10,006 nt of DNA, taken from assembly GCA_900542395.1 (NCBI GenBank), contig UQNM01000078.1:1-10006 (forward strand), read 5' to 3'. A model generated the notes under the pieces. It saw nothing but the letters and a program-made list of their open reading frames with translations. It did no database searches and was not told the DNA's origin. This document shows positions 1-6,918 of this stretch, in pieces. Source of the stretch: an uncultured Eubacteriales bacterium. GTDB taxonomy: Bacteria; Bacillota; Clostridia; Christensenellales; Aristaeellaceae. Within the stretch, counting starts at the first letter, position 1; every line of letters starts with the position of its first letter. The translations under genes were made by a program, and so were the position numbers.

Positions 1-1888
1 TGGGCGTGGGTTCCGGGGTATCGGTCGGCACCGGAGTAGGCGTCGGCGTGGGTTCAGGGGTGTTGGTCGGCACCGGAGTAGGCGTGGGCGTGGGTTCCGG
101 GGTATCGGTCGGCACCGGAGTAGGCGTCGGCGTGGGTTCCGGGGTATCGGTCGGAACCGGGGTCGGTGTCGGCGTGGGTTCCGGGGTATCGGTCGGAACC
201 GGAGTGGGCGTCGGCGTGGGTTCCGGGGTATCGGTCGGAACCGGAGTGGGTGTCGGCGTGGGTTCCGGTGTCGGCGTGGGTTCCGGGGTCGGCGTGGGCG
301 TCGGTGTGGGCGTCGGTGTGGGCGTCGGTGTGGGTGTCGGTGTGAGCGTAGGAGTAGGAGTAGGAGTAGGAGTAGGAGTAGGCGTGGGAGTAGGCGTGGG
401 CGTCGGTGTCGGCGTAGGAGTGGGCGTGGCGTGGAGCGTCTTGAGCAGATGCTCCAACTGCTTTTCCAGCAGCGCGACGCTGCCCGGCTGCACGATCATC
501 AGCGTGTCGTCATCCAGCTTGGCGATGGAGACGCTGGCCGCGTCCGCGTTTTCCGGCGTATAATGCAGCGCGCTTTCCGTGTCGGTCAGGCCGAAATGCT
601 CGACGCTCTCGCCGAAGAGCTTTTCATAAACGTCGCTGTCCTGCCGCGCCTGCGCGAGCGAATGGGCGATGTTTGAAAGCGCCTCGCCGGTCGCCGTCGT
701 GCCCGGTACGAGCGCGATGGACTCAACGCCGCCGTCGCCGTAGAGCACGATGGCCTGCGCGTTCTGCGATTCCTTGGCCGCCGCGGAGAGATAGGCGGGC
801 GTTTGGGTCGGGGTCGGGGTGTTGCCGTCGGCGAGCATCTGCCGGAGCTGGCTGTAGGTCATGGCCTGCGGTTCGGGCGTGGCGGGCGCGTCGAGCGAGA
901 TTTCGCCCGCGTCCACCGCCTCCTGAAGCGAGGCGACGCTGACCGCCTGGCCGGAGGCCGCGCTGATGAGCAGCGACAGCGCGTCGTCGGAGAGGTTCGC
1001 GTCGGGCGCAAGGTAGAGCGTCGCGCTCCGCTTGTCAGCCGTCAGCGCGGAAACGATGGAAGCGCCGCTCGCCGCGTCGGCCTTCGCGGCCTCCGTCGCG
1101 GTGCGGATCAGCGAAATCATTTCCTCCAGCGTCAGCCCACTGTCCGGCAGGAAGCGAACCAGCAGAGAACCGTCGCTCTGCGCCTCGGCGGAGAAGAGGA
1201 TATCGCCTTCCGAGCCGGAGGGCGAGGCGAACACGGGCAGAACCTCGGATACCTTGCGCGGAATCCGGTCGATTTCGTTGCCCAGCGGGTCGTAAAGCAC
1301 GGTGTCGCCGCTGGCCTCCACCAGCATTTTGCCCGGCATGGCGGTGTAGGTGTAGCTGACGCACACGTCGGCGTAGCCCTGCAATTCCTTCGCATCCAGC
1401 TTCACGGTGCGCGTCGCGCCGGCGATTGCCGTGCGCGGGAAGGGGATGCGGAACACCCACGCGCCGGTGCTGCGCACGCGCAGAACGCGCGCCTTGCTGG
1501 CATAGACGGAGGCGTAGACGTAAAAAGAGCTGGTCGGGTTCACCGTCGCCGAGGTCAGCGACAGGCGCGCGCTGCCCGCACCGGGCACGAGCGCGGGCAT
1601 GCCGGAGAGCGCGTAATCCGCGTGGGCATTCGAGCCGCTCGCGGCGCGGGTCACATCGACGGAAAAGGTATGCGGCTGGGAAAGCGCCTCGATCATGTCG
1701 ATCGGCTTCAGGTCGGCGAGCGCTTCGGCGTTGGTGGAGACCGCCGCCGGGCCGAGCGTGTCGAGGGCTTTTTGCGTGACGCGCACATCGGTGAGCTGCC
1801 AGTAGCAGGGCTGCGCCGTCTCGCCCAGCGCCAGCGCCGCCGTCAGGCACAGCGCAAGCAGCAGCCAGAGGGTAACAAGTCGCTTCAT
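1..1888 (-). CDS. Secreted Thr-Pro/Glu-Pro-rich repeat protein, unknown function (3' end outside window)
   Basis: This frame is open without a stop from an ATG at 1886-1888 to the left edge: 629 codons, C-terminus missing. The start MKRLVTLWLLLALCLTAALA followed by LGETAQP is a typical Sec signal peptide with cleavage near residues 20-22, so the product is exported. Residues about 25-330 form a globular region I do not recognise. A short linker contains TPEP and TPTPTQTP. A second region (about residues 360-485) includes IVLYGDGGVESIALVPG and ends in LEKQLEHLLKTLHA. A run of about 48 Thr/Pro residues follows (427-284, one Pro changed to Leu), then a 14-residue repeat of the TPEPTPTPTPVPTD type. 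Such tails usually act as extended spacers at the cell surface; what follows the tail is not visible. A ribosome binding site GAAAGGAG lies at 1902-1909, 13 nt from the ATG, which is rather far. A 30-codon leader ORF overlaps the start by ATGA. The gene is divergent from the P-loop gene. Reality of the gene is near certain; function unknown. Confidence 0.9.
   Translation of the reverse strand, partial: MKRLVTLWLLLALCLTAALALGETAQPCYWQLTDVRVTQKALDTLGPAAVSTNAEALADLKPIDMIEALSQPHTFSVDVTRAASGSNAHADYALSGMPALVPGAGSARLSLTSATVNPTSSFYVYASVYASKARVLRVRSTGAWVFRIPFPRTAIAGATRTVKLDAKELQGYADVCVSYTYTAMPGKMLVEASGDTVLYDPLGNEIDRIPRKVSEVLPVFASPSGSEGDILFSAEAQSDGSLLVRFLPDSGLTLEEMISLIRTATEAAKADAASGASIVSALTADKRSATLYLAPDANLSDDALSLLISAASGQAVSVASLQEAVDAGEISLDAPATPEPQAMTYSQLRQMLADGNTPTPTQTPAYLSAAAKESQNAQAIVLYGDGGVESIALVPGTTATGEALSNIAHSLAQARQDSDVYEKLFGESVEHFGLTDTESALHYTPENADAASVSIAKLDDDTLMIVQPGSVALLEKQLEHLLKTLHATPTPTPTPTPTPTPTPTPTPTPTPTPTLTPTPTPTPTPTPTPTPTPTPEPTPTPEPTPTPTPVPTDTPEPTPTPTPVPTDTPEPTPTPTPVPTDTPEPTPTPTPVPTDTPEPTPTPTPVPTNTPEPTPTPTPVPTDTPEPTP
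11..262 (-). repeat. Six tandem 42-bp repeats encoding a 14-residue Pro-rich unit
   Basis: The Glu codon (ttc on the plus strand) recurs at 11, 53, 95, 137, 179, 221 and 263, giving six units of exactly 42 bp. The last is followed by a shortened 18-bp unit ending at 281. Each unit encodes a version of TPEPTPTPTPVPTD. Units differ by a few synonymous or near-synonymous bases (gtcggc against gtgggc, caccgg against aaccgg), and one unit has Asn in place of Asp (codon at 62-64). The array may continue beyond position 1. Confidence 0.95.
284..427 (-). repeat. Thr-Pro dipeptide run (6-bp repeat)
   Basis: The minus-strand frame reads about 24 Thr-Pro pairs in a row, with a single Leu (codon 344-346) replacing one Pro. 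On the plus strand this is a run of gtgggc, gtcggt and gtagga hexamers. The unit length keeps the frame, so copy-number change would alter spacer length without disrupting the protein. Confidence 0.93.
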
Positions 1889-1977
1889 AGAGGAAAAGTC
1901 GCTCCTTTCACCACGCGGCACGCCGCGCGCTTTAATCCCATTTGTATGCGGCCGGATTTGGAATGATTGCCCGTCAT
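1885..1977 (-). CDS. 30-codon leader ORF overlapping the Thr-Pro protein start
   Basis: An ATG at 1975-1977 is preceded by AAGAGGAGG (1982-1990, minus strand) at a spacing of 4 nt, the strongest ribosome binding site in this divergent region. The frame encodes 30 residues (MTGNHSKSGRIQMGLKRAAC, then 10 more) and stops with TGA at 1885-1887. That stop overlaps the ATG of the secreted protein as ATGA. An ATGA overlap plus a strong upstream site is typical of translational coupling. A short GC hairpin (1914-1927) lies just ahead of the main gene's binding site (1902-1909), and ribosomes on the leader would melt it. The peptide is basic and resembles nothing I know; there is no run of a single amino acid that would suggest classical attenuation. 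It could be a chance frame, so I rate it moderate. Confidence 0.45.
   Translation of the reverse strand: MTGNHSKSGRIQMGLKRAACRVVKGATFPL
1914..1927 (-). promoter_or_regulatory. GC-rich hairpin next to the ribosome binding site of the Thr-Pro gene
   Basis: CGCGG and CCGCG arms pair around a 4-nt loop within 1914-1927. The hairpin ends 4 nt before the GAAAGGAG element at 1902-1909. It could limit access to that site until the leader ORF is translated. This is inferred from position only. Confidence 0.35.
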
Positions 1978-2012
1978 CCGGCCTCCTCTTTTTGGCAGGG
2001 TTGTATGAAATA

Positions 2013-2041
2013 TTTATAGCATGCCTGACGGAAAAAAGCAA
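2013..2041 (-). promoter_or_regulatory. Promoter for leader ORF and Thr-Pro protein
   Basis: On the minus strand TATAAA (2013-2018) is preceded by TGC (2019-2021), an extended -10. TTGCTT (2036-2041) lies 17 bp further upstream as a weak -35. Transcription would start near 2006, leaving a leader of about 118 nt that includes the 30-codon ORF. Confidence 0.55.
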
Positions 2042-2114
2042 GATAAACCAACAAAAAAGACAAATTTATCCGCTGACCCCGCGCCTTTTTCGGCGAAAAA
2101 AGAAATTTAGGGGC

Positions 2115-2143
2115 TATGCAGAAGGGGTGTTTTAAGCTATAAT
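2115..2143 (+). promoter_or_regulatory. Promoter for the P-loop NTPase gene
   Basis: A perfect TATAAT occurs at 2138-2143, with only a poor -35 match (TATGCA, 2115-2120) 17 bp upstream. Transcription would start near 2150, ahead of the GGGAGG ribosome binding site at 2167-2172. It is divergent from the minus-strand promoter about 100 bp away. The AT-rich stretch between them could hold operators, but I see no clear operator dyad. Confidence 0.55.
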
Positions 2144-2180
2144 GTGGGTAATCAGAAAACAAGAAAGGGAGGGATTGACC

Positions 2181-2591
2181 GTGATCCAGGTTATCTTTGG
2201 CAAGAAGGGTTCCGGCAAGACCAAGCGCATTTTGGATATGGCGAACGCTTCCGTGAAGGAAGCGAAGGGCAACGTTCTGTTCATCGACGATGACAAGAGC
2301 TATACGCTTAGCCTCAAGCCGCAGATCCGCTTCATCGACGCGAGCGAGTACGCCGTCAAGGGCAAGGAGCCGTTCTACGGCTTTCTGGCCGGTATTCTCG
2401 CGGGCAATTACGATATCAGCGTGATCTATGTCGATGCGTTCCTCAAGCTGGTGAAGGCCGAACCGGCCGAGCTGGTGGATTTCTTCGCGCAGCTTGAGCG
2501 TCTGGTGGCCAACGCCCAGTGCGATCTGGTCATCAGCTTCAGCGAGGACGCGGAGAATGTGCCGGAGAGCATCCGCAAGTACCAGATCTGA
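2181..2591 (+). CDS. Small P-loop NTPase of unknown role
   Basis: A 136-residue protein begins MIQVIFGKKGSGKT. Walker A (GKKGSGKT) is at residues 7-14. A Walker B-like strand, ISVIYVDAF, has its Asp at residue 85. A further hydrophobic strand, CDLVISFS, at 114-121 could correspond to a sensor strand. I chose the GTG at 2181 because GGGAGG (2167-2172) lies 8 nt upstream. The in-frame ATG at 2142 overlaps the -10 box and cannot be transcribed from the visible promoter, and the TTG at 2175 is too close to the binding site. There is no signal peptide or membrane segment, so it is cytoplasmic. Similar short proteins in Clostridia are, from memory, sometimes labelled hypothetical or PilT-like, but at this size it has no secretion-ATPase domain and that name should not be trusted. 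It may bind ATP or GTP; the partner is unknown. A terminator-like hairpin separates it from thrC. Confidence 0.85.
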   Translation: MIQVIFGKKGSGKTKRILDMANASVKEAKGNVLFIDDDKSYTLSLKPQIRFIDASEYAVKGKEPFYGFLAGILAGNYDISVIYVDAFLKLVKAEPAELVDFFAQLERLVANAQCDLVISFSEDAENVPESIRKYQI

Positions 2592-2608
2592 TTCCCGTTT
2601 TTCTGACG

Positions 2609-2650
2609 CCGCTTCCTGCCGTTTATCGGGAAGCGGTTTCTTTGTTTTCA
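2609..2650 (+). terminator. Intrinsic terminator-like hairpin after the P-loop gene
   Basis: CCGCTTCC (2609-2616) pairs perfectly with GGAAGCGG (2629-2636) over a 12-nt loop. A T-rich tail, tttctttgtttt, follows. It ends directly ahead of the ribosome binding site of thrC. I see no good promoter between it and thrC, so it may be only partly efficient and let some transcription through. Confidence 0.7.
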
Positions 2651-2663
2651 AGGAGTGATCGTC

Positions 2664-4160
2664 ATGTCGATGCTTTCTACCCGCGGCGCGGCCGCTGTTT
2701 CCGAATCCATGGCCATCCTGCGCGGCCTTGCGCCGGACGGCGGGCTGTACGTGCCCGAGGATTTTCCGCATTTTTCGATGGAAGAAATCGCCGCGCTCGG
2801 CGCGCTTAATTATCAGGCGCGGGCGCTGGCGATTCTGCAAAAATTCCTGCCCGATTTCACGGCGGACGAGCTGAAAAACGCCATTGCCGGGGCTTACGGC
2901 GCGGGCTTTGACGACGCGGACATCGCGCCGGTGCGCCCCGTCGGCGATTGGGCGCACGCGCTGGAGCTTTGGCACGGGCCGACGCTCGCCTTCAAGGATA
3001 TGGCGCTCCAGCTTCTGCCGCATCTGCTGACGCTCAGCGCGAAGAAGAACGGCGAAACCCGCGAAATCTTCATCCTTGTGGCGACCAGCGGCGACACCGG
3101 CAAGGCCGCGCTGGAGGGCTTCCTCGACGTGCCGGGGACGCGCTGCTGCGTGTTTTACCCGCGCGAGGGCGTGAGTCAGGCGCAGCGCCTGCAAATGGTC
3201 ACGACCGGCGGCGCGAACACCCATGTGATCGCCGTGAACGGCAACTTTGACGACGCGCAGACCGGCGTGAAGCGCATCTTCGCGGATCGCGCCTTTGCCG
3301 AAACGATGGACGCGCAGGGGCGCGTGCTCTCCTCCGCGAACTCCATCAATTTCGGCCGCCTTGTGCCGCAGGTGGTGTATTATTTCTCCGCCTACGCCGA
3401 TCTGCTGAAGGCGGGCGCGATCAAGCCGGGCGACGAGGTGAATTTCTGCGTGCCGACGGGCAACTTCGGCGACATTCTGGCGGCGGATTACGCGGGCAAG
3501 GCCGGTCTGCCGGTGGGCAGGCTGATCTGCGCCAGCAACGAAAACAACGTGCTGACCGACTTTATCAACACCGGCGTATACGATGTGGAAAACCGCCCGT
3601 TCTACAAGACCATCACGCCGTCGATGGATATCCTCGTCTCCTCGAATCTGGAGCGGCTGCTGTTTGATTTGAGCGGCTGCGACGGCGCGCGCGTCGCGCG
3701 GTTCATGGGCGATCTGGCGGGGAAGAAGCGCTACGCCATCGACGAGGCGATGAAGGCGGCGCTGCAAAAGCGCTACTTTGCGGGCTGCGTTGACGAGGTA
3801 GGCGTCCGCGCGGAGATTCGCCGCACATGGGAAGAAGATCATTACCTGATGGATACGCACACGGCCGTGGCCAGCGCCGTTCTGCGCGCCTATCAAAAGG
3901 AAACCGGCGACGCGCGCCGAAGCGTGATCGTCTCCACCGCCAGCCCGTATAAGTTCGGCGCGTCCGTGCTGGGCGCGGTCGCGGGGCAGGCGGCCTGCGC
4001 GGGGCTGGATGATTTCGCCTGCTGCCGCGCGTTGGCCGAGCGGACGGGCACGAAGGAGCCGGAGCAGATCCGGGCGCTCCCGAAGCTGCCGATTCGCCAC
4101 ACGGCCGTCTGCGAAAAGGACGCGATGGAGCAGGCGGTGCTCGAACAGATCAAGGCGTGA
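2664..4160 (+). CDS. thrC: Threonine synthase
   Basis: This PLP enzyme converts O-phosphohomoserine to threonine and phosphate, the last step of threonine synthesis, in the cytoplasm. The protein is 498 residues, typical of the long threonine synthase class. The N-terminus MSMLSTRGAA continues to GLAPDGGLYVPEDFP, the family's usual opening. PLP binds Lys111 in TLAFKDMALQLLP. ATSGDTGKAALEG matches the phosphate-binding loop, and FYPREGVSQAQRLQM and NSINFGRLVPQVVYYF are further family signatures. I chose the ATG at 2664 because AAGGAG (2650-2655) lies 8 nt upstream; the GTG at 2655 overlaps that site. The MBOAT gene follows after 13 bp, suggesting co-transcription, although the two have no obvious biochemical link. 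No threonine-rich leader peptide precedes it in the short upstream gap. The assignment is firm. Confidence 0.97.
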   Translation: MSMLSTRGAAAVSESMAILRGLAPDGGLYVPEDFPHFSMEEIAALGALNYQARALAILQKFLPDFTADELKNAIAGAYGAGFDDADIAPVRPVGDWAHALELWHGPTLAFKDMALQLLPHLLTLSAKKNGETREIFILVATSGDTGKAALEGFLDVPGTRCCVFYPREGVSQAQRLQMVTTGGANTHVIAVNGNFDDAQTGVKRIFADRAFAETMDAQGRVLSSANSINFGRLVPQVVYYFSAYADLLKAGAIKPGDEVNFCVPTGNFGDILAADYAGKAGLPVGRLICASNENNVLTDFINTGVYDVENRPFYKTITPSMDILVSSNLERLLFDLSGCDGARVARFMGDLAGKKRYAIDEAMKAALQKRYFAGCVDEVGVRAEIRRTWEEDHYLMDTHTAVASAVLRAYQKETGDARRSVIVSTASPYKFGASVLGAVAGQAACAGLDDFACCRALAERTGTKEPEQIRALPKLPIRHTAVCEKDAMEQAVLEQIKA

Positions 4161-4173
4161 GCGAAGCGGACGT

Positions 4174-5604
4174 ATGATATTTAATTCGTATGCGTTTCTC
4201 GCGTTCTTCCCGATCGTCACGCTGGCCTATTACCTGATGCCCATGCGGGCGCGCAGGCCGTGGCTGCTCGCGGCCAGCTACTATTTCTACATGTGCTGGA
4301 ATGCGCAGTACGCGCTGCTGATTGCCGCGAGCACGCTTGTGACGTATCTCTGCGCGCTGGCGCTGGGGCGGATAGAGGCCAAGGCGGGGCGGCGCGCGGT
4401 TTTGGCGCTCGGCCTTGCGATCAATCTGGGCATTTTGTGTTTTTTCAAATATTTTGGATTTTTTACCGATACATTCGTGCGAATCGCCGCGCGTCTTGGG
4501 GTGCGGATGGCGATTCCGGCGTTTGACGTGCTGCTGCCGGTGGGCATCAGCTTTTACACGTTTCAGGCGCTGGGGTATATGATCGACGTCTATCGCGGCA
4601 AGCTCCCGCCGGAGCGCAGCCTGATGCGCTATGCGCTGTTCGTCTCCTTCTTCCCGCAGTTGGTCGCCGGGCCGATTGAGCGCTCGGAAAATCTGCTTCG
4701 TCAGGTCAACGAGGATCATCCGCTGGATGAAAAGGCCGTTCGGGACGGTTTGCTGGTGATGCTGCTGGGCTTTTTTGAAAAGCTGGTCATCGCCGACCGG
4801 GCGAGCCTGTATGTCGATGCGGTATACGGCAACTGGCAGCAGGCCTCCGGGCTGCAAATTCTGCTGGCGACGGCCGCCTTTGCCTTTCAGATTTACGGCG
4901 ATTTCGGCGGGTACAGCCACATCGCCATCGGCGCGGCGAAGGTGCTGGGCTACGACCTGATGGAGAATTTCCGTCAGCCGTATTTCGCCGTCTCCGTCCG
5001 GGATTTCTGGCGGCGGTGGCACATCAGCCTGTCCACTTGGTTCAGAGATTACGTCTATATTCCGCTGGGCGGCAGCCGCGTCGGCGCATTTAGGCGCGCG
5101 CTGAATGTCATGGTGACGTTTACGATCAGCGGCCTTTGGCATGGCGCGGCCATGAATTACGTCGCATGGGGCGCGGCAAACGGCGCTTTGCAGGTCGCGG
5201 AGAGCTTTCTGCCGCGCCGGTTTAACGAGCCGCGCGGCAGGCTGGGGCGATGCGCGAAGGCGCTGCTGACGTTTATCGTCATCGACGCGACGTGGCTGCT
5301 CTTCCGGGCACACGCGCTGAGCACGGCGCTGCATATGGCCGAGCGCATGGTTCGCTGTGCGGCGGCTGCGCCGATGGCGACAGGCTTCACGTTTCCGCAG
5401 GCGCTCGTGCTGATCGTCGGTCTGGCGGCGCTGGGCGCACTGGATGCGCTGCACGAGCGCGGACGCACGCTGACCGCGTGGCTGGATCGCCGCCCGGCCG
5501 CCCTGCGCATGGCGCTGATGCTGCTGGGCGTGCTGCTGGTGGTGATTTTCGGCGTGTGGGGAACGAATTACGACGCGCAGGCGTTTATCTATTTCCAATT
5601 CTGA
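4174..5604 (+). CDS. MBOAT-family membrane O-acyltransferase (AlgI/DltB-like)
   Basis: A 476-residue multi-pass membrane protein opens with MIFNSYAFLAFFPIVTLAYY, the standard start of bacterial MBOAT proteins. LLPVGISFYTFQALGYMIDV and FVSFFPQLVAGPIER are further family motifs. RDFWRRWHISLSTWFRDYVYIP contains His283, and TISGLWHGAAMNYVAWG contains His323; these correspond to the two conserved histidines, the second being the catalytic candidate. Family members move an acyl group, usually acetyl, across the membrane onto polysaccharides such as alginate, cellulose or wall polymers, or onto teichoic acid (DltB). The start is the ATG at 4174; the ribosome binding site is weak, so translation may be coupled to thrC 13 bp upstream. 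The downstream SGNH-like gene is the expected partner. No dltA or dltC lies beside it, so polysaccharide acetylation fits better than D-alanylation. The substrate is unknown. Confidence 0.93.
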   Translation: MIFNSYAFLAFFPIVTLAYYLMPMRARRPWLLAASYYFYMCWNAQYALLIAASTLVTYLCALALGRIEAKAGRRAVLALGLAINLGILCFFKYFGFFTDTFVRIAARLGVRMAIPAFDVLLPVGISFYTFQALGYMIDVYRGKLPPERSLMRYALFVSFFPQLVAGPIERSENLLRQVNEDHPLDEKAVRDGLLVMLLGFFEKLVIADRASLYVDAVYGNWQQASGLQILLATAAFAFQIYGDFGGYSHIAIGAAKVLGYDLMENFRQPYFAVSVRDFWRRWHISLSTWFRDYVYIPLGGSRVGAFRRALNVMVTFTISGLWHGAAMNYVAWGAANGALQVAESFLPRRFNEPRGRLGRCAKALLTFIVIDATWLLFRAHALSTALHMAERMVRCAAAAPMATGFTFPQALVLIVGLAALGALDALHERGRTLTAWLDRRPAALRMALMLLGVLLVVIFGVWGTNYDAQAFIYFQF

Positions 5605-5619
5605 CGCGGGAGGCAGCGA

Positions 5620-6642
5620 ATGAAAAAGAGATTCTGTCTGTTTGCGCTGGCGTTGGCGCTGTCCCTGCTGGCGCTGAACCGCGTCATGCTCCGCGAGGAC
5701 AGCGAAAAGAAGTACGGCGCGTTTTACGGCGAAAAGCAGCCCATCGACGTTTTCTTTTTGGGGACGAGCCACGTCATGGATGCGGTGTATCCCACCGAGC
5801 TGTACGACCGGGCGGGGATAACCGGTTACAATCTGGCGAACCCGGCTGAAACGTTGGAGGCGACGGTGTGGACGCTGAAGCTGGCGCTCCAAAGGCAGAA
5901 GCCGAAGGTGGTCGTTGTGGATGTGTGCTACATCGACAAAGCGCAGCGCGACGCGGTATACAGCCTCGAACACCTGTTTTTGGACGCCGTTCCGCTCTCC
6001 CTGACGAAATGGCAGGCCGTTCGGGCGCTCTTTCCGGAGGCGCGGCGCGCGGAATACATCTTTCCGCTGGCGGCCTATCACACCCGATGGGAGGAAATGC
6101 TCTTTGGCGGCGGCGAGCGGATGACCGATTCTGAGCCGTTTATGAAGGGCGCGGAGCTTCGCGTCGGGCGCACGCATCCGGCGGCCTTTACGCGCACGAC
6201 GGAGATGGATTTGACCGAAACCGAGGGCAAGCGGGCGCTGGCGCAGATCATCGAGCTTTGCCGCGCGGAGGGGATTGAGGCGGCGCTGCTGGCCGTGCCC
6301 TATCCCGCCGACGAGGCGAAACAGCGGATGATGAACAGCGCGCAGGCGATTGCCGATCAATACGGCGTACCCTTCTACAACCTGTTTGACGGGAGCGCGG
6401 GGGTGGATTTTGAGGTGGATTGCTATGACGAGGCTTCCCACCTCAACCCGGACGGCGCGGTGAAGGTGAGCGCTTATCTGAGCGAGCGCCTTGCCGCGGA
6501 TTTTGACCTGCCCGACCATCGGCAGGACGCGGCGTTCAGCGCGTGGGACGACGCGGTGAGCGCGTATCGTCAGGCGCTCAAGGCTCGCTGGACGGAGCCC
6601 TATGGCCTGCGCGAGGGCGAAGCACCGAGATTTGACAACTGA
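5620..6642 (+). CDS. SGNH/GDSL-type protein, partner of the MBOAT acyltransferase
   Basis: A 340-residue protein starts with the membrane segment MKKRFCLFALALALSLLALN (residues 1-20), a signal anchor or signal peptide, placing its domain outside the cell. FFLGTSHVMDAVYP supplies the SGNH block I, with the nucleophile candidate Ser50 followed by His51. KPKVVVVDVCYID is a core strand. YDEASHLNPDGA, near residues 269-280, supplies the C-terminal His274 in the SHLN form of this family. In the usual DxxH arrangement the acid would be Glu271, or Asp270 with one extra residue. AlgJ/AlgX- and DltD-like proteins of this type complete acyl transfer started by an MBOAT protein. GGGAGG (5608-5613) is 6 nt from the ATG, and the gap to the MBOAT stop is 15 bp, so the two are surely one operon. 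The stop TGA (6640-6642) abuts the MITE. Confidence 0.88.
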   Translation: MKKRFCLFALALALSLLALNRVMLREDSEKKYGAFYGEKQPIDVFFLGTSHVMDAVYPTELYDRAGITGYNLANPAETLEATVWTLKLALQRQKPKVVVVDVCYIDKAQRDAVYSLEHLFLDAVPLSLTKWQAVRALFPEARRAEYIFPLAAYHTRWEEMLFGGGERMTDSEPFMKGAELRVGRTHPAAFTRTTEMDLTETEGKRALAQIIELCRAEGIEAALLAVPYPADEAKQRMMNSAQAIADQYGVPFYNLFDGSAGVDFEVDCYDEASHLNPDGAVKVSAYLSERLAADFDLPDHRQDAAFSAWDDAVSAYRQALKARWTEPYGLREGEAPRFDN

Positions 6643-6803
6643 TACTAATTCTTGTTAAAATGGCTTAATCCGCGCACCATCTTTTTCGCTCTGACTTTGC
6701 CTCGTTCCGTTCAACGTACCTCCAGTACGCCTCACTTCACTTGGCTTCGTCAGAACAAAAAATCTGATGCGCTCTGTTAAGCATTTTAACTGCGAATTAG
6801 TAT
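6642..6803. mobile_element. Palindromic MITE with IS630-like ends
   Basis: The left end reads ATACTAATTCTTGTTAAAAT, and the right end read inwards is ATACTAATTCGCAGTTAAAA. The arms remain similar for about 54 bp (left arm to TCTGAC at 6690-6695, right arm from GTCAGA at 6749). The centre is a small perfect hairpin, cgtac/gtacg, around 6720-6724, at the exact midpoint. A TA flanks each side (6643-6644 and 6801-6802), giving a 156-bp body at 6645-6800 with a TA target duplication. It encodes no protein. The ends resemble those of the neighbouring IS630 element. It begins directly after the stop codon of the SGNH gene, so it is probably transcribed as a long 3' hairpin. Confidence 0.88.
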
Positions 6804-6812
6804 GAAATCAAT

Positions 6813-6852
6813 AACGCGCCTCTCTCTGCTTTTCGGCAAAGGGAGGCGCGTT
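6813..6852. terminator. Bidirectional terminator-like hairpin of the convergent genes
   Basis: AACGCGCCTC (6813-6822) pairs perfectly with GAGGCGCGTT (6843-6852) around a 20-nt loop that can pair further. The right side continues gtgtttgtg and the left flank is A-rich, so both directions have a modest U tract. It lies between the SGNH gene and the convergent beta-CASP-like gene and probably served both before the two insertions. Confidence 0.65.
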
Positions 6853-6885
6853 GTGTTTGTGGGCGACGATATCATACTGTTTCTC

Positions 6886-6914
6886 TTTTAAAACCTAGAC
6901 TGATGTGTTATAAT
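6886..6914 (+). promoter_or_regulatory. IS promoter inside the left end
   Basis: A perfect TATAAT is at 6909-6914. A poor -35 (ttttaa, 6886-6891) lies 17 bp upstream and overlaps the inverted repeat, so bound transposase could repress it. The predicted start near 6921 leaves almost no leader before the ATG at 6925 or 6931. Confidence 0.5.
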
Positions 6915-6918
6915 ATAA

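Noticed and set aside
6..563. Gly-Val-rich open frame on the plus strand
   Set aside because: It is the complement of the Thr-Pro repeat. The minus-strand frame has a signal peptide, a ribosome binding site and 629 open codons, so it is the real gene.
803..1966. 387-codon plus-strand open frame
   Set aside because: It is antisense to the secreted protein gene, Arg/Gly/Ala-rich, without motifs, and runs into the minus-strand promoter region.
1974..4220. 748-codon open frame on the minus strand
   Set aside because: It lies antisense to the firmly identified thrC and P-loop genes. Its translation is Arg/His/Ala/Gln-rich with no recognisable motif, as expected from the strong G/C bias at third codon positions.
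4150..6519. 789-codon open frame on the minus strand
   Set aside because: It is antisense to the MBOAT and SGNH genes, both of which have clear motifs. Its composition is low-complexity and basic, with no domain signature.
6642..6803. Palindromic sequence considered as a CRISPR repeat or attenuator
   Set aside because: It is a single copy with no spacers. The flanking TA and the IS-like ends point to a MITE.
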